Positions 1-8,049 of a DNA stretch of 18,192 nt are shown here, in pieces. Both the position numbers and the translations under genes were made by a program. A model generated the notes under the pieces. That model did no database searches and was not told the DNA's origin. It saw only the letters and a list, made by a program, of their open reading frames with translations. How positions within the stretch are numbered: the stretch's first letter is position 1; each line of letters starts with the position of its first letter. Source of the stretch: an uncultured Clostridia bacterium (lineage in GTDB: Bacteria > Bacillota > Clostridia > Oscillospirales > Acutalibacteraceae); NCBI GenBank assembly GCA_904420155.1, contig CAJFUH010000074.1:1-18192 (forward strand), given 5' to 3'.

Positions 1-533
1 CCCGCCGTTGCAAACCTGCAAACTTTCAGCTTATCCTGAAATTGATCGCCGTAAATTGCCTCAAAATCTTCATACGTCTTCTTCGTGGTTACGGTGATGA
101 CGTCCGCAAACCGGAAACACCGCTCCCTGATTTTCACTACAAAAGGCGCCTTATTTTCCACATCTCCCCCCCAATAAGAGGCGATGAGATGGGAAAATTT
201 TCTGCGGTTTAACAAATAAAACAGGATACTGGTCTTATAAACAGAATGGATATGGCAGAGATCGATTTTGGGAAGTTCCCGGAATAATTTCAATTTCTGC
301 AAAAGGTTATGCAGGCGTTCTTTTCTGGTATGGTTCGGGACGTCTCCCCCATACTTTTCCGCAATGGAATGAAGGGTGATATGGTGTTCCCGGTAATACC
401 TGCGATAGGATTCTTTCACCCGCTCCGTGGAAAGGGTGAGCAGGTGGATTTCAAAGGGATAGCCCTCCAAAACGGTTTTTACATAGTTAAAAATGTGCAT
501 AGAATTGGCGTCGCCGATAATTAAGTATTTCAT
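1..533 (-). CDS. GT4-type glycosyltransferase, N-terminal part (runs off left edge)
   Basis: An open frame runs from an ATG at 533 to the left edge without a stop, giving about 177 residues that begin MKYLIIGDANSMHIFNY. The start has the form of a GT-B fold N-terminal Rossmann domain, as in GT4 enzymes: a first beta strand, a nucleotide-free glycine/asparagine turn, then a helix. Later stretches are ELPKIDLCHIHSVYKT and ADVITVTTKKTYEDF; the latter resembles the usual strand leading to a receptor-facing loop. The ATG overlaps the stop of the upstream gene by four bases (ATGA), so translation is probably coupled. By context it transfers a sugar to the growing repeat unit on the cytoplasmic face of the membrane. 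The C-terminal donor-binding half with the EX7E or equivalent motif lies outside the window, so donor and linkage cannot be read. Confidence 0.8.
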   Translation of the reverse strand, partial: MKYLIIGDANSMHIFNYVKTVLEGYPFEIHLLTLSTERVKESYRRYYREHHITLHSIAEKYGGDVPNHTRKERLHNLLQKLKLFRELPKIDLCHIHSVYKTSILFYLLNRRKFSHLIASYWGGDVENKAPFVVKIRERCFRFADVITVTTKKTYEDFEAIYGDQFQDKLKVCRFATA

Positions 534-1498
534 TTTTCCCCCGGCTTTCTCATTTTCACAAGGATTTTCCGGATCCCCCGTTCTCCTTTTCGGAGCAGGC
601 GTTTGCCAAAGGGAGGGGCGATATGGTCCATTAATTTTTGAAAATAATGATAGTCCTCGATGACATAAGGGGGGTGCTGGAGCGGGAAGGAAATCTCGTG
701 CGCGCTTGTGGTAAACATCTGTTGGATATCCTTCGGCAATTCAGCGATGTTATCGGGCGCATGCGTGGCGTTTACGGAGGTCCCCACATTTTCGATGAGG
801 TTTTCCCTTGGGTAGATCACCAATCCCGAATTCATCAACGTCCGAAACCCTACGATGTGTTCCCAATAGGGGATCCCCTCCGCCCTGCACTTCTGTGCAG
901 TCTTTAAGCTGGTCTGGAATCTTCGATGGCCAAACCGGCGCCCCGCAAGGTCCAAATAGTAGGGATCATCCAGGAACTTATAGTCTGTTTCCCAGGAATC
1001 CGCCACGCGTTTCCAGGTGGCCCATCCCCAGGAAGAGCCGGACCGGCTGAAAAAATAGCTGTATCGTTTATCCTCAATGCCGCCGTACAGGGTCTGCCCG
1101 CAGATCCGGTCGATCCGGGTATCGTTCTCGTACTTGTCCAAAAGTTCTTTGCAGAACAAAAAGAACGATTGGGAAGCAACGATGTCGTCTTCTAAAATAA
1201 TGCATTTATCCACGATGGAAAACGCCCATTTATGGGATAGATGGGTGGAGGGGTCGCATCCCATATTTTCTTCGTGGTAGTTCTTATGTACCTCGCATTC
1301 CCAATCGATATTCTCCGCGATCCGCCGGCAGGCAAGAATATTTTCCATATCTTTCGGATGCCCTTTTCTTGGCCCGTCCTGCCACAGCAACAATACGCGG
1401 GGCCTGGCTTTTCTCACCTGCTCAAACACTTGTTTAAACTGTTCCGGACGGGCAAAGAAGATACACAGTACAGCCGTATCCAAGTTCCACTTTTCCAT
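530..1498 (-). CDS. GT-A fold (GT2-like) glycosyltransferase of the HlpA-like type
   Basis: 322 residues. The N-terminal strand LDTAVLCIFFARPEQFKQ followed by LLLWQDGPRKG resembles the nucleotide-sugar binding half of GT-A enzymes. The stretch IILEDDIVASQSFFLFC (about residues 97-113) supplies an acidic DXD-like motif expected to hold the metal and donor diphosphate. A later SSWGWATWKR segment is typical of the family often named HlpA-like glycosyltransferase, despite no haemolytic role being established. The ATG at 1498 is preceded by GAGGGG at about eight bases. A 73-bp gap separates it from the upstream polymerase-like gene, the largest gap inside this operon, and I see no terminator or promoter in it. 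It overlaps the next gene by ATGA. It probably adds one sugar of the repeat unit; the sugar is not predictable. Confidence 0.82.
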   Translation of the reverse strand: MEKWNLDTAVLCIFFARPEQFKQVFEQVRKARPRVLLLWQDGPRKGHPKDMENILACRRIAENIDWECEVHKNYHEENMGCDPSTHLSHKWAFSIVDKCIILEDDIVASQSFFLFCKELLDKYENDTRIDRICGQTLYGGIEDKRYSYFFSRSGSSWGWATWKRVADSWETDYKFLDDPYYLDLAGRRFGHRRFQTSLKTAQKCRAEGIPYWEHIVGFRTLMNSGLVIYPRENLIENVGTSVNATHAPDNIAELPKDIQQMFTTSAHEISFPLQHPPYVIEDYHYFQKLMDHIAPPFGKRLLRKGERGIRKILVKMRKPGEK

Positions 1499-1571
1499 TG
1501 ATCTATCCCCTCACAAATAAATTTTCCTGATGGTTGGCAAAAATCATATCCCGCAGATACAAACGCGTATT

Positions 1572-2813
1572 TTACGCGGTGGATCCGGCCTGTTGTTTTC
1601 TCTGAAAAATAGAAATCCATATGGGAACTAAAAAATAACAAGCGATGGTCACTTCAAATACATAACCAATCGGATTGAATAACGCCAGAACGCATACGTA
1701 AATTACGGCGATATTGAATAATTCATAGGACAGCCCTTTTTCCTTTAAAACGTTCCGGATTTTCTTCCAAGACTGGACAAAGAGGTACCCCCACAATCCC
1801 AATCCGATGAGGCCGTTATGTTCCAAAATCCCCAGCAGCATGGAATGCGCATTGGAATTCTCATAGTTTCCGCCAAAGATCGGGCTGTTTAGCCAGTTCT
1901 GTATGGATTGCAGCATCAATTCCGGGCGGCTGCCCAATTGATTGGCGTCATGGTTGGTTAACGCGTCCGCCATCTGGGAAAATTTAGAGGAGAGCAGCGA
2001 ACCGGCAAACACATCGCTGAGGTATTGAAAAAGCGGCGCCAGCCCCATAATAAGGGCAATGCCTCCAATCACCAACAGGATCCTCACATATAGATTGTGC
2101 GTATGCAGAAAGATGAGCAGGGCCGATCCGATGAAAGCCAGCAAAAGCAGCGTGGTATACTGGCACTGGATGATATAATAAAAAGATACGATTACCAACG
2201 CCGCACTGATGAGCTTCAGCCATATTTTAGAAGCGCTTAATAAAAGCCAGACAAAACACAGGGTGACAATCCCCATCATATAAGAGAATTCAAAGCCGCC
2301 CACATTCCGCAGACGATAGGAATTCAGTTCCCCGGAACTGGTGGACGTACTCTGGGCCAGCAACCTGGCAACCCAGGGATCCTGCTGCAGCGCCTGCAAG
2401 GTATTGATCAAAATAAAAAACGTCATCAACAGGAAAACAACCAGGAAAAACGCTCTCTGCTTATTGCTGCAATACCGAAGCGCATAAAATCCCCAGAGGA
2501 CCGGCATAAAAAACCGTAAGTTTCGGACGGCCTCGTTGATAGCCTCCGCCAGCGGATAATCACAAAACAGCAGATAACCAAAGAAAAGGACCAACGAAAC
2601 GCCGATCAGAAGGATTGCATACTTCACCAGGTTATCCCGGCGCAGCAGCAAAAACGGCATAGGCGCCAACATAAGGAAAGCCGCCAAAACGTAGGGAACC
2701 CTCAGTTTTGTATACGGCAAAACATAAACAATAGTGGTTATCACCGTATAGAGTATAAATAGGATTTGGTTGTAAGCCACTTGCTTATTCTGTCGAAACA
2801 CCTGTTTTTCCAT
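1572..2813 (-). CDS. Wzy-like polysaccharide polymerase / O-antigen ligase family membrane protein
   Basis: 413 residues with roughly 11-12 hydrophobic segments, for example about 16-32, 40-58, 64-84, 122-140, 176-194, 197-236, 242-262, 335-352 and 370-403. The long hydrophilic loop at about 263-334 contains SRPELMLQSI, NSPIFGGNYEN and AHSMLLGILEHNGLIG. This Arg, PIFG and His pattern is characteristic of Wzy_C/O-antigen ligase-type proteins, which act on undecaprenyl-diphosphate-linked glycans outside the membrane. In a Gram-positive cluster the likely role is joining repeat units into polymer. The start at 2813 overlaps the upstream GT gene by 29 bases, with GGAG about ten bases before it, and no later Met is available before the first TM segment. 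A ligase that moves glycan to another acceptor cannot be excluded. Confidence 0.85.
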   Translation of the reverse strand: MEKQVFRQNKQVAYNQILFILYTVITTIVYVLPYTKLRVPYVLAAFLMLAPMPFLLLRRDNLVKYAILLIGVSLVLFFGYLLFCDYPLAEAINEAVRNLRFFMPVLWGFYALRYCSNKQRAFFLVVFLLMTFFILINTLQALQQDPWVARLLAQSTSTSSGELNSYRLRNVGGFEFSYMMGIVTLCFVWLLLSASKIWLKLISAALVIVSFYYIIQCQYTTLLLLAFIGSALLIFLHTHNLYVRILLVIGGIALIMGLAPLFQYLSDVFAGSLLSSKFSQMADALTNHDANQLGSRPELMLQSIQNWLNSPIFGGNYENSNAHSMLLGILEHNGLIGLGLWGYLFVQSWKKIRNVLKEKGLSYELFNIAVIYVCVLALFNPIGYVFEVTIACYFLVPIWISIFQRKQQAGSTA

Positions 2814-4032
2814 TTTTTGTTTTCTCCATCAAATCTATATATAAATTTTTATATTGATCCGCCATGGTTTCGCTGGAATAAACGCCCATTGCCCGGTGGC
2901 TAACGGCTTCTGGATCCCATTTTTTGTGAAATAAAAACTCTTCCAGCTTTTCCTGCAAACACTCTATCCTGCCGTATTCTACAAAGGAGGAATATTCCGG
3001 GATGGAAATGCCCTCCGGCGCCCCCGCCTGAAATCCCACTACCGGGGTCCCGCAGCAAAGGCTTTCGGCGCATACCATGGAAAAGGTCTCTTTTTCACTG
3101 GTAAGCAGCGTTACATCCGCCGCAGAATAAACAGAAGCCAGCTCGGACTGATCTTCCACCCTGCCGATATCCAGCACATTATCCGGCATGGGGATCGTTT
3201 GATCCCGATTCCCTACGACTACAAAGACAACCTCCTGATTTTTCATCCGTTCTGCAAGGGCCAAGACGTGCCGTCCGCCTTTGATGGGATCTGAAAAATT
3301 AGCGGTGACATGGAGCACCATTTTTTTCCCATTCAGCCCAAACTTATCTTTAAAATCGGAACCCTCTTTTTTCCGGTGGAAAACGGAGGTGTCAATCCCG
3401 TTTAAGACCACTTCATGATGGAATCCCTGGAGGATCGGGGAAACTTTGGCCCGTTCCATCAGCCAGGGGGAAACGGAACACACCGTGAGAAAATTCCCAA
3501 ACCCCTCAAAGGCTTTTTTCATTTTCGACCAGGATTGGGCCGTACGGTCCAGGAAAATAGATTTGGTTTCCTGTCTGTTCCTGGGACAATGCCCACACCC
3601 GGTTTTCCATTGCTCGCAGTCCAACGCATGCCCGCAGTTGGCGGTATACATAAACTCAGCGTGCAAGGTGAGGACCGTAGGGATATGATGTATGTTTAAC
3701 CAGCGCATCAGCCGGTAGATATTAACAAAATAACCATTGATACAATGGACATGCACCACATCCGGCTTTTCCCGTTGGATCACACGGATTAGTTTGCGGG
3801 TAGAAAAGAAACATCCCCCATACATGATGCCTGTAAAGCAGGAAAGCAAATGGTTACACTTGGAATAAAGCTCCCCGCAGGTTTTATAAACCCCTGGTTT
3901 GCTCACCTTTTCACCGCGCCCATAACAGATCACGGTTTCTATCCCCGCTTTTGCCAACTGGCGGTCAATATCGCACATGATTTTTCCAGTACTGCCCTTA
4001 TTATATACACAATTCACTTGGAGTATTTTCAT
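2785..4032 (-). CDS. GT4 glycosyltransferase with a Cys cluster
   Basis: 415 residues with a GT-B fold. The N-terminal MKILQVNCVYNKGSTGKI is the classic start of GT4 enzymes related to colanic-acid and capsule transferases. The C-terminal domain shows the retaining GT4 signature EX7E at E315-E323 (ETFSMVCAE), followed by CCGTPVVGF, which binds the nucleotide-sugar donor. A cluster C133, C139, C146, C149 within CGHALDCEQWKTGCGHCP recurs in this subfamily and may be a structural metal site or disulfide group; that role is inference. GAGG lies about nine bases before the ATG. The 5' end overlaps the upstream GT gene by 32 bases and the 3' end overlaps the polymerase gene by 29. It likely adds one sugar of the repeat unit on the cytoplasmic side. 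Confidence 0.88.
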   Translation of the reverse strand: MKILQVNCVYNKGSTGKIMCDIDRQLAKAGIETVICYGRGEKVSKPGVYKTCGELYSKCNHLLSCFTGIMYGGCFFSTRKLIRVIQREKPDVVHVHCINGYFVNIYRLMRWLNIHHIPTVLTLHAEFMYTANCGHALDCEQWKTGCGHCPRNRQETKSIFLDRTAQSWSKMKKAFEGFGNFLTVCSVSPWLMERAKVSPILQGFHHEVVLNGIDTSVFHRKKEGSDFKDKFGLNGKKMVLHVTANFSDPIKGGRHVLALAERMKNQEVVFVVVGNRDQTIPMPDNVLDIGRVEDQSELASVYSAADVTLLTSEKETFSMVCAESLCCGTPVVGFQAGAPEGISIPEYSSFVEYGRIECLQEKLEEFLFHKKWDPEAVSHRAMGVYSSETMADQYKNLYIDLMEKTKNGKTGVSTE

Positions 4033-5308
4033 CTGTCAAAACCTCTTCAAAAACCTCTCTCAGCAGCCTGCTTTGCCCCTCTTTTGCATGGCAGCGGTTG
4101 GCGACCTCAATCCCCTTTTCCGCAGTCCCCGCCCGCTTTTCCGGGTGGGAGAGGTAATCCCAAAGTATCCCTTTTAATTGTGCCCGGTCGGTAGCTACCG
4201 CAGCGCATTGATGGCTTTGTAGATGCTGGATGGACGCCACCTCCGCTGGACCATAGGCAAACAAACAAACCCCGCTGGCCAAGCTGTCCGCAATTTTTGT
4301 CGACATGGAATAACGGACCCGCTCCACATCCAAAGGTTCAAAGGATTCCGTATGGACCAGCATGCAGGCCCCTTTCATGATGCGGTGTACCTCCGGCCCG
4401 CTGACGAACCCTTTCACCTGGATCGAAGAAACCCCATCAAACGTTTGAAGGATCCCGGGATCTTTATCCCCCGTATAAATCTCAAGGCAGTATTGGGTGT
4501 GATGGGCCTGATTCAGTTCGTCCAAAGCCATCCCAATCTCTTTTAACGATTGATTGCGGTTTAATTGCAGGTTCCCCAGATAGACCAGGGAACGGCTGTC
4601 GGCCAAACTGGCCTGCTTTGCAATCTCTATATTGGCGCCTGAAAACACGGTAGTGGTTTGGCATCCAAACTCTTTGCGGTAATCGTCTCCCAACGCATCG
4701 CAGATGGTGACCACCCGGGCGGAACGGCGCATCAACTTGCCTATTTTTTTACGGAGCGACTGATAATAGGCTTTCTGCAAGCCGTTGCTCTTTAAGGGCA
4801 ACGTACTAAAATAAAAATCATCGCATACATAGCTGACCACGGGGATAGAAAGGGTATCCGCGATTTTTTCAATGACGTCATAAAAAAAGGACGAGGCGCC
4901 TGCGGCTGCAAAAATGATATCCGGCTTCTGCCCTGCCAGCCACTGTTTTAAGCAACCCGTATTCCAGCGCCCCAATTTCCAAATGAGGTTCCGGCAGGCC
5001 AGTTTCAGTTCCCTGTGGGAAGATTTATTTTGATACAGTTTCTGATCCGAAGCGTTTTCATATAAGGTATTGCCGGCCTGGATCTCACGGCTTTCCACAA
5101 TATGCCCTGACCGCTTTCCTTTCAAAACGTCTTGATCCGTTATGCGATAATAACTGCAACATTTTTTGACATTGGGCAAGGTGGGATAGATATAAAACTG
5201 GCACACTTCTTCCGGTGAAAACGTTTCAAACAGGGCCAAAAATGTTTTTCCCATACTGTTATAGTCTGTGATGGGGTTATGACTTAGAATTAATACCTTC
5301 ATGCTCAT
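4001..5308 (-). CDS. GT4-like glycosyltransferase
   Basis: 435 residues, GT-B type. The N-terminal strand MKVLILSHNP and the stretch PDIIFAAAGASSFFYDVI resemble the acceptor half. The C-terminal STKIADSLASGVCLFAYGP matches the region where many capsule GT4 enzymes carry a K-x-x-D-x-L-x-x-G pattern, here in place of a clear EX7E. Two starts six bases apart are possible, ATG at 5308 (MSMKV) or 5302 (MKV). Neither has a good ribosome site, and the second matches the usual family start. The gene overlaps its upstream DUF1919 neighbour by up to 32 bases and its downstream GT neighbour by 32, so translation is probably coupled. Specificity cannot be assigned. Confidence 0.83.
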   Translation of the reverse strand: MSMKVLILSHNPITDYNSMGKTFLALFETFSPEEVCQFYIYPTLPNVKKCCSYYRITDQDVLKGKRSGHIVESREIQAGNTLYENASDQKLYQNKSSHRELKLACRNLIWKLGRWNTGCLKQWLAGQKPDIIFAAAGASSFFYDVIEKIADTLSIPVVSYVCDDFYFSTLPLKSNGLQKAYYQSLRKKIGKLMRRSARVVTICDALGDDYRKEFGCQTTTVFSGANIEIAKQASLADSRSLVYLGNLQLNRNQSLKEIGMALDELNQAHHTQYCLEIYTGDKDPGILQTFDGVSSIQVKGFVSGPEVHRIMKGACMLVHTESFEPLDVERVRYSMSTKIADSLASGVCLFAYGPAEVASIQHLQSHQCAAVATDRAQLKGILWDYLSHPEKRAGTAEKGIEVANRCHAKEGQSRLLREVFEEVLTDENTPSELCI

Positions 5309-5909
5309 TCAACCACTTCACACAATCAAAATGTTTTTCAAATATTCTTACGCCAAAGATATTGCAGTACCGTAGGGTATCTCCCACTTTGCTTTGCCCT
5401 TGGAATTCCGGCAAATACACTTGCCAATCATACTGCGTATCTTTACGGGAGGTAAAACACACTTTTGGATAGGCGATACGGTCAAACCGCTTTTCCTCTT
5501 CCTCGTCGTGGAGGAAATTATCCGTAGCAATCAAAAGGATATTGTTGTAGTTTACCCGCTTTGCCCTTCGCACCCAATCTTTCATCAGCATTTCACAGGT
5601 TGCGTAATGAACCCCAATGATGGAAATATCCTCCAGCATACAGACGGGATACCCCTCTTTTGTCTTTTCGCCCTCCACAGGAGTCACCTGCAAATAATGC
5701 TGTAAATTTTCTGCAAAGGTTACAAATTGGGGAATAATCAAATTGATGGTCGGGGTCCGGAACTGTTCGCCGACGTCATGATATAAGATACCGCCGACAC
5801 AATTGGCTGAAATGATGGAAAACTCATGGTTTTTTAGCTTTTTTCTCATGTAAAACCGAAGAGGGGCTCTCCAAAGGTCTTTGATTCGATTCTTCATCTT
5901 CTTATTCAT
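5277..5909 (-). CDS. DUF1919 family protein (exopolysaccharide cluster protein of unknown activity)
   Basis: 210 residues. After a basic N-terminus, the stretch FSIISANCVGGILYHDVG followed by TPTINLIIPQFVTFAENL is characteristic of DUF1919. This family is found almost only in capsule and exopolysaccharide gene clusters and has no established reaction that I know of. The protein is soluble, with no TM segment or signal peptide. A late FTSRKDTQYDWQVYLPEF block and HDEEEEKRFDRI are further family-like features. ATGs at 5909 and 5897 are both usable; the first overlaps the upstream GT gene by eight bases. Its place between glycosyltransferases suggests it modifies or transfers something onto the repeat unit. 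I do not assign a function. Confidence 0.85.
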   Translation of the reverse strand: MNKKMKNRIKDLWRAPLRFYMRKKLKNHEFSIISANCVGGILYHDVGEQFRTPTINLIIPQFVTFAENLQHYLQVTPVEGEKTKEGYPVCMLEDISIIGVHYATCEMLMKDWVRRAKRVNYNNILLIATDNFLHDEEEEKRFDRIAYPKVCFTSRKDTQYDWQVYLPEFQGQSKVGDTLRYCNIFGVRIFEKHFDCVKWLNEHEGINSKS

Positions 5910-7125
5910 GTTCTTTTAACAACCCTTCTATCACCGGAACCAGTTTTGGATAGCTTGTCCTTCTATCAAACTTCTGTTGGTACATCTCTTTGGCATGGGC
6001 GCTCATGGATTCCCGAAAACTTTTGTCGTCATAAAGGCGGCGGATCGCGGCTGCGAACCCCTTGACGTCGCCATTTTCCACGTTGATGCCCGCCTGATAT
6101 TGCTCTAAAAGATCCCGGTATTCCGCACAATTCTGCGTATTGACTACAGGCACTCCTGCCGCCGCATAATCAGACACTTTATTGATAATGGAAGCCACCG
6201 ACTTCCCTACAATGGGGTTCACCGCCACATCGCACTGCATCAGCGTTTTCATCATCAGGCCATATTCAAGCAGCCCGGTAAAATCACACCTGGCCCCCAA
6301 CTGGGACGCATATTGCTCAAACTCCCGGCGCAGGACGCCTTCCCCCATCACTTTAAAAACGATATTGGTATATCCCGCCTGCTCCAGTTCTTTTACCGCC
6401 CGGATCACCAGTTTGATATCGTAACTGTGCCCCAAAGCCCCCACATATCCAATCCAAAACTCATTGGGATCCTTTTCTACGGAAATCCCCTGGGTCTTGG
6501 CCGACACCAAATCTCCGTCTGTCCCTATGTAAATACTCAACCCCCGGCAATGAGGGTTCTGGGATTTTCCTCTGGCAACGTAAGTGTCCGATACGGCCAT
6601 GATTTCATCCGCACGGCGGTATATCCGGTTTGCCTGCCTCATCATGGGGGAAAACAGGATATCCGAAACCACCGGAACCGGCAATGCCATTTGAAAGGCT
6701 TCCGGCCACAGATCCTGGATATCCACGATCACAGGGATTCCCTCTTTTTTGGCAAATCTTGTGACATAATCGGCCACCGAAAGGGACGGGACGGAAACCA
6801 GGATAATATCCGGCCTTTTTCGTTTTTGCAGGTAACGGTATACGTTCTTCCCGAACTGTTTGTAACTGGATATCCTTTTTAAGCAGATGTTTTTCGGATA
6901 CCCTTTTTCATATTGCAGGGTCATCTGGTACGGCAAGGTATCCAAATGAAGCGATTCGGGGTCCCTCTGCCGCTTTTTCAGATGGCAAAACGTGGAGGTG
7001 ACCACTTCCAGGTTATAATAACGGCAAAGGATATCGGCAAAAGTCCGATAGCGGCTGCTGGCCTTTTCTTCTTCAAAATGCCAGTAATTGGCGATCAGCA
7101 GCAAATCCTTTTTCGGTGCATCCAT
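5902..7125 (-). CDS. GT4 glycosyltransferase (WbuB/WcaI-like)
   Basis: 407 residues with a GT-B fold. The N-terminal LLLIANYWHFEEEKASSRY and the motif DIQDLWPE at about 135-142 are typical of the WbuB-like branch, often amino-sugar transferases such as fucosamine transferases. The C-terminal half has VGALGHSYDIKLVI, then SIINKVSDYAAAGVPVVNT, where the Lys/Asp-Tyr pattern takes the place of EX7E in this branch. The ATG at 7125 lies six bases after the stop of the hydroxyacid dehydrogenase, and GGGGG about nine bases before it overlaps the end of that gene. As the first glycosyltransferase after the priming enzyme in gene order it may add the second sugar; this is inference from order only. Confidence 0.88.
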   Translation of the reverse strand: MDAPKKDLLLIANYWHFEEEKASSRYRTFADILCRYYNLEVVTSTFCHLKKRQRDPESLHLDTLPYQMTLQYEKGYPKNICLKRISSYKQFGKNVYRYLQKRKRPDIILVSVPSLSVADYVTRFAKKEGIPVIVDIQDLWPEAFQMALPVPVVSDILFSPMMRQANRIYRRADEIMAVSDTYVARGKSQNPHCRGLSIYIGTDGDLVSAKTQGISVEKDPNEFWIGYVGALGHSYDIKLVIRAVKELEQAGYTNIVFKVMGEGVLRREFEQYASQLGARCDFTGLLEYGLMMKTLMQCDVAVNPIVGKSVASIINKVSDYAAAGVPVVNTQNCAEYRDLLEQYQAGINVENGDVKGFAAAIRRLYDDKSFRESMSAHAKEMYQQKFDRRTSYPKLVPVIEGLLKEHE

Positions 7126-7131
7126 TTATGG

Positions 7132-8049
7132 TCAACCCCCTTGATATTCTTTGAGATTGCGATAAACCACGTCCCATAACCTCCGGCGGTTTCCTTCCCC
7201 GATAAAAGAATTATGGGGAGTTAAAATCACATGTTTTGCATCCCACAGCGGAGAGTCGCGGTCCAACGGCTCTTCTTCAAAAACATCCAAGACCGCGCCC
7301 CCAAGGGGGCCTTCCCGGAGTTTTTCCAAGAGAGCCTCTTCTTCCACAACCGGTCCGCGTGCGATATTCACCAAAACACAGCCTTCTTTGAATCGGGACA
7401 GCCGCCCGCCGTCAAACAGATGATACGTCTGCGGGGTCAGCGGAAGGGTTAATACCACAACATCGCACATGGGCAGCCATTGGTCCATCTCCTCCAGCCC
7501 ATAGACGGCGGAAAAAGATTCCTGGGAAAACGGGGCAAGGTCAATCCCAATGACGCGGCATCCAAAGGCGCCAAACCGTTTGGCGCACTCCTGCCCCACG
7601 CTTCCACAGCCCACAATACAGACGGTCCTTCCAGCTAGCTCCAGTAAATCCCGGCGCTTTTCCCATACATGCGACTTCTGGTTTTCATAAAAAAAGGGGC
7701 TCTGTTTATAGAGCTGGAGCACCCCGCACAAAGCAAATTCCGCCATAGGAACGCTGTACACCCCTCTGGCGTTGCAGATTTTTATATTGCGTTTTTGGAT
7801 CTCCTCTAAAGGCACGCGGTCATAGCCGGCGCTGGTCAATTGGATAAACTTTAAATGGGAAAAGCCTTCGATCGGATTCTTCAGGAACAAGGAATTACAG
7901 ATAACCCCTTCGATCCCAGATAAGGCAATCCCCTGTTTACTCAATGGGACGGTTTCATCCTTTACATAGGTTACGGAATAGCCCAGCCCCTCTATCTGCC
8001 CTATTTGGTCTGGGGAACATGGAAAAGCCCCCGTTATCAATAAGTTCAT
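7132..8049 (-). CDS. D-isomer-specific 2-hydroxyacid dehydrogenase family protein
   Basis: 305 residues. The NAD-binding fingerprint G147-x-G149-x-x-G152 lies in VCIVGCGSVGQECAKRF, with D170 at the end of the second strand (VIGID), suggesting NAD(H) over NADP(H). The catalytic triad of the family is present: R231 in NIARG, E260 in VFEEEP and H279 in LTPHNS. The family reversibly reduces 2-oxo acids to D-2-hydroxy acids. Length is close to the usual 310-330. Its ATG overlaps the stop of the upstream aldolase-like gene by ATGA, so the two are likely coupled and may act in sequence: the aldolase makes a 2-oxo acid, which is then reduced. Such a product could be an acidic decoration for the polysaccharide. 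Substrate unknown; a housekeeping phosphoglycerate dehydrogenase is unlikely given the location. Confidence 0.88.
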   Translation of the reverse strand: MNLLITGAFPCSPDQIGQIEGLGYSVTYVKDETVPLSKQGIALSGIEGVICNSLFLKNPIEGFSHLKFIQLTSAGYDRVPLEEIQKRNIKICNARGVYSVPMAEFALCGVLQLYKQSPFFYENQKSHVWEKRRDLLELAGRTVCIVGCGSVGQECAKRFGAFGCRVIGIDLAPFSQESFSAVYGLEEMDQWLPMCDVVVLTLPLTPQTYHLFDGGRLSRFKEGCVLVNIARGPVVEEEALLEKLREGPLGGAVLDVFEEEPLDRDSPLWDAKHVILTPHNSFIGEGNRRRLWDVVYRNLKEYQGG

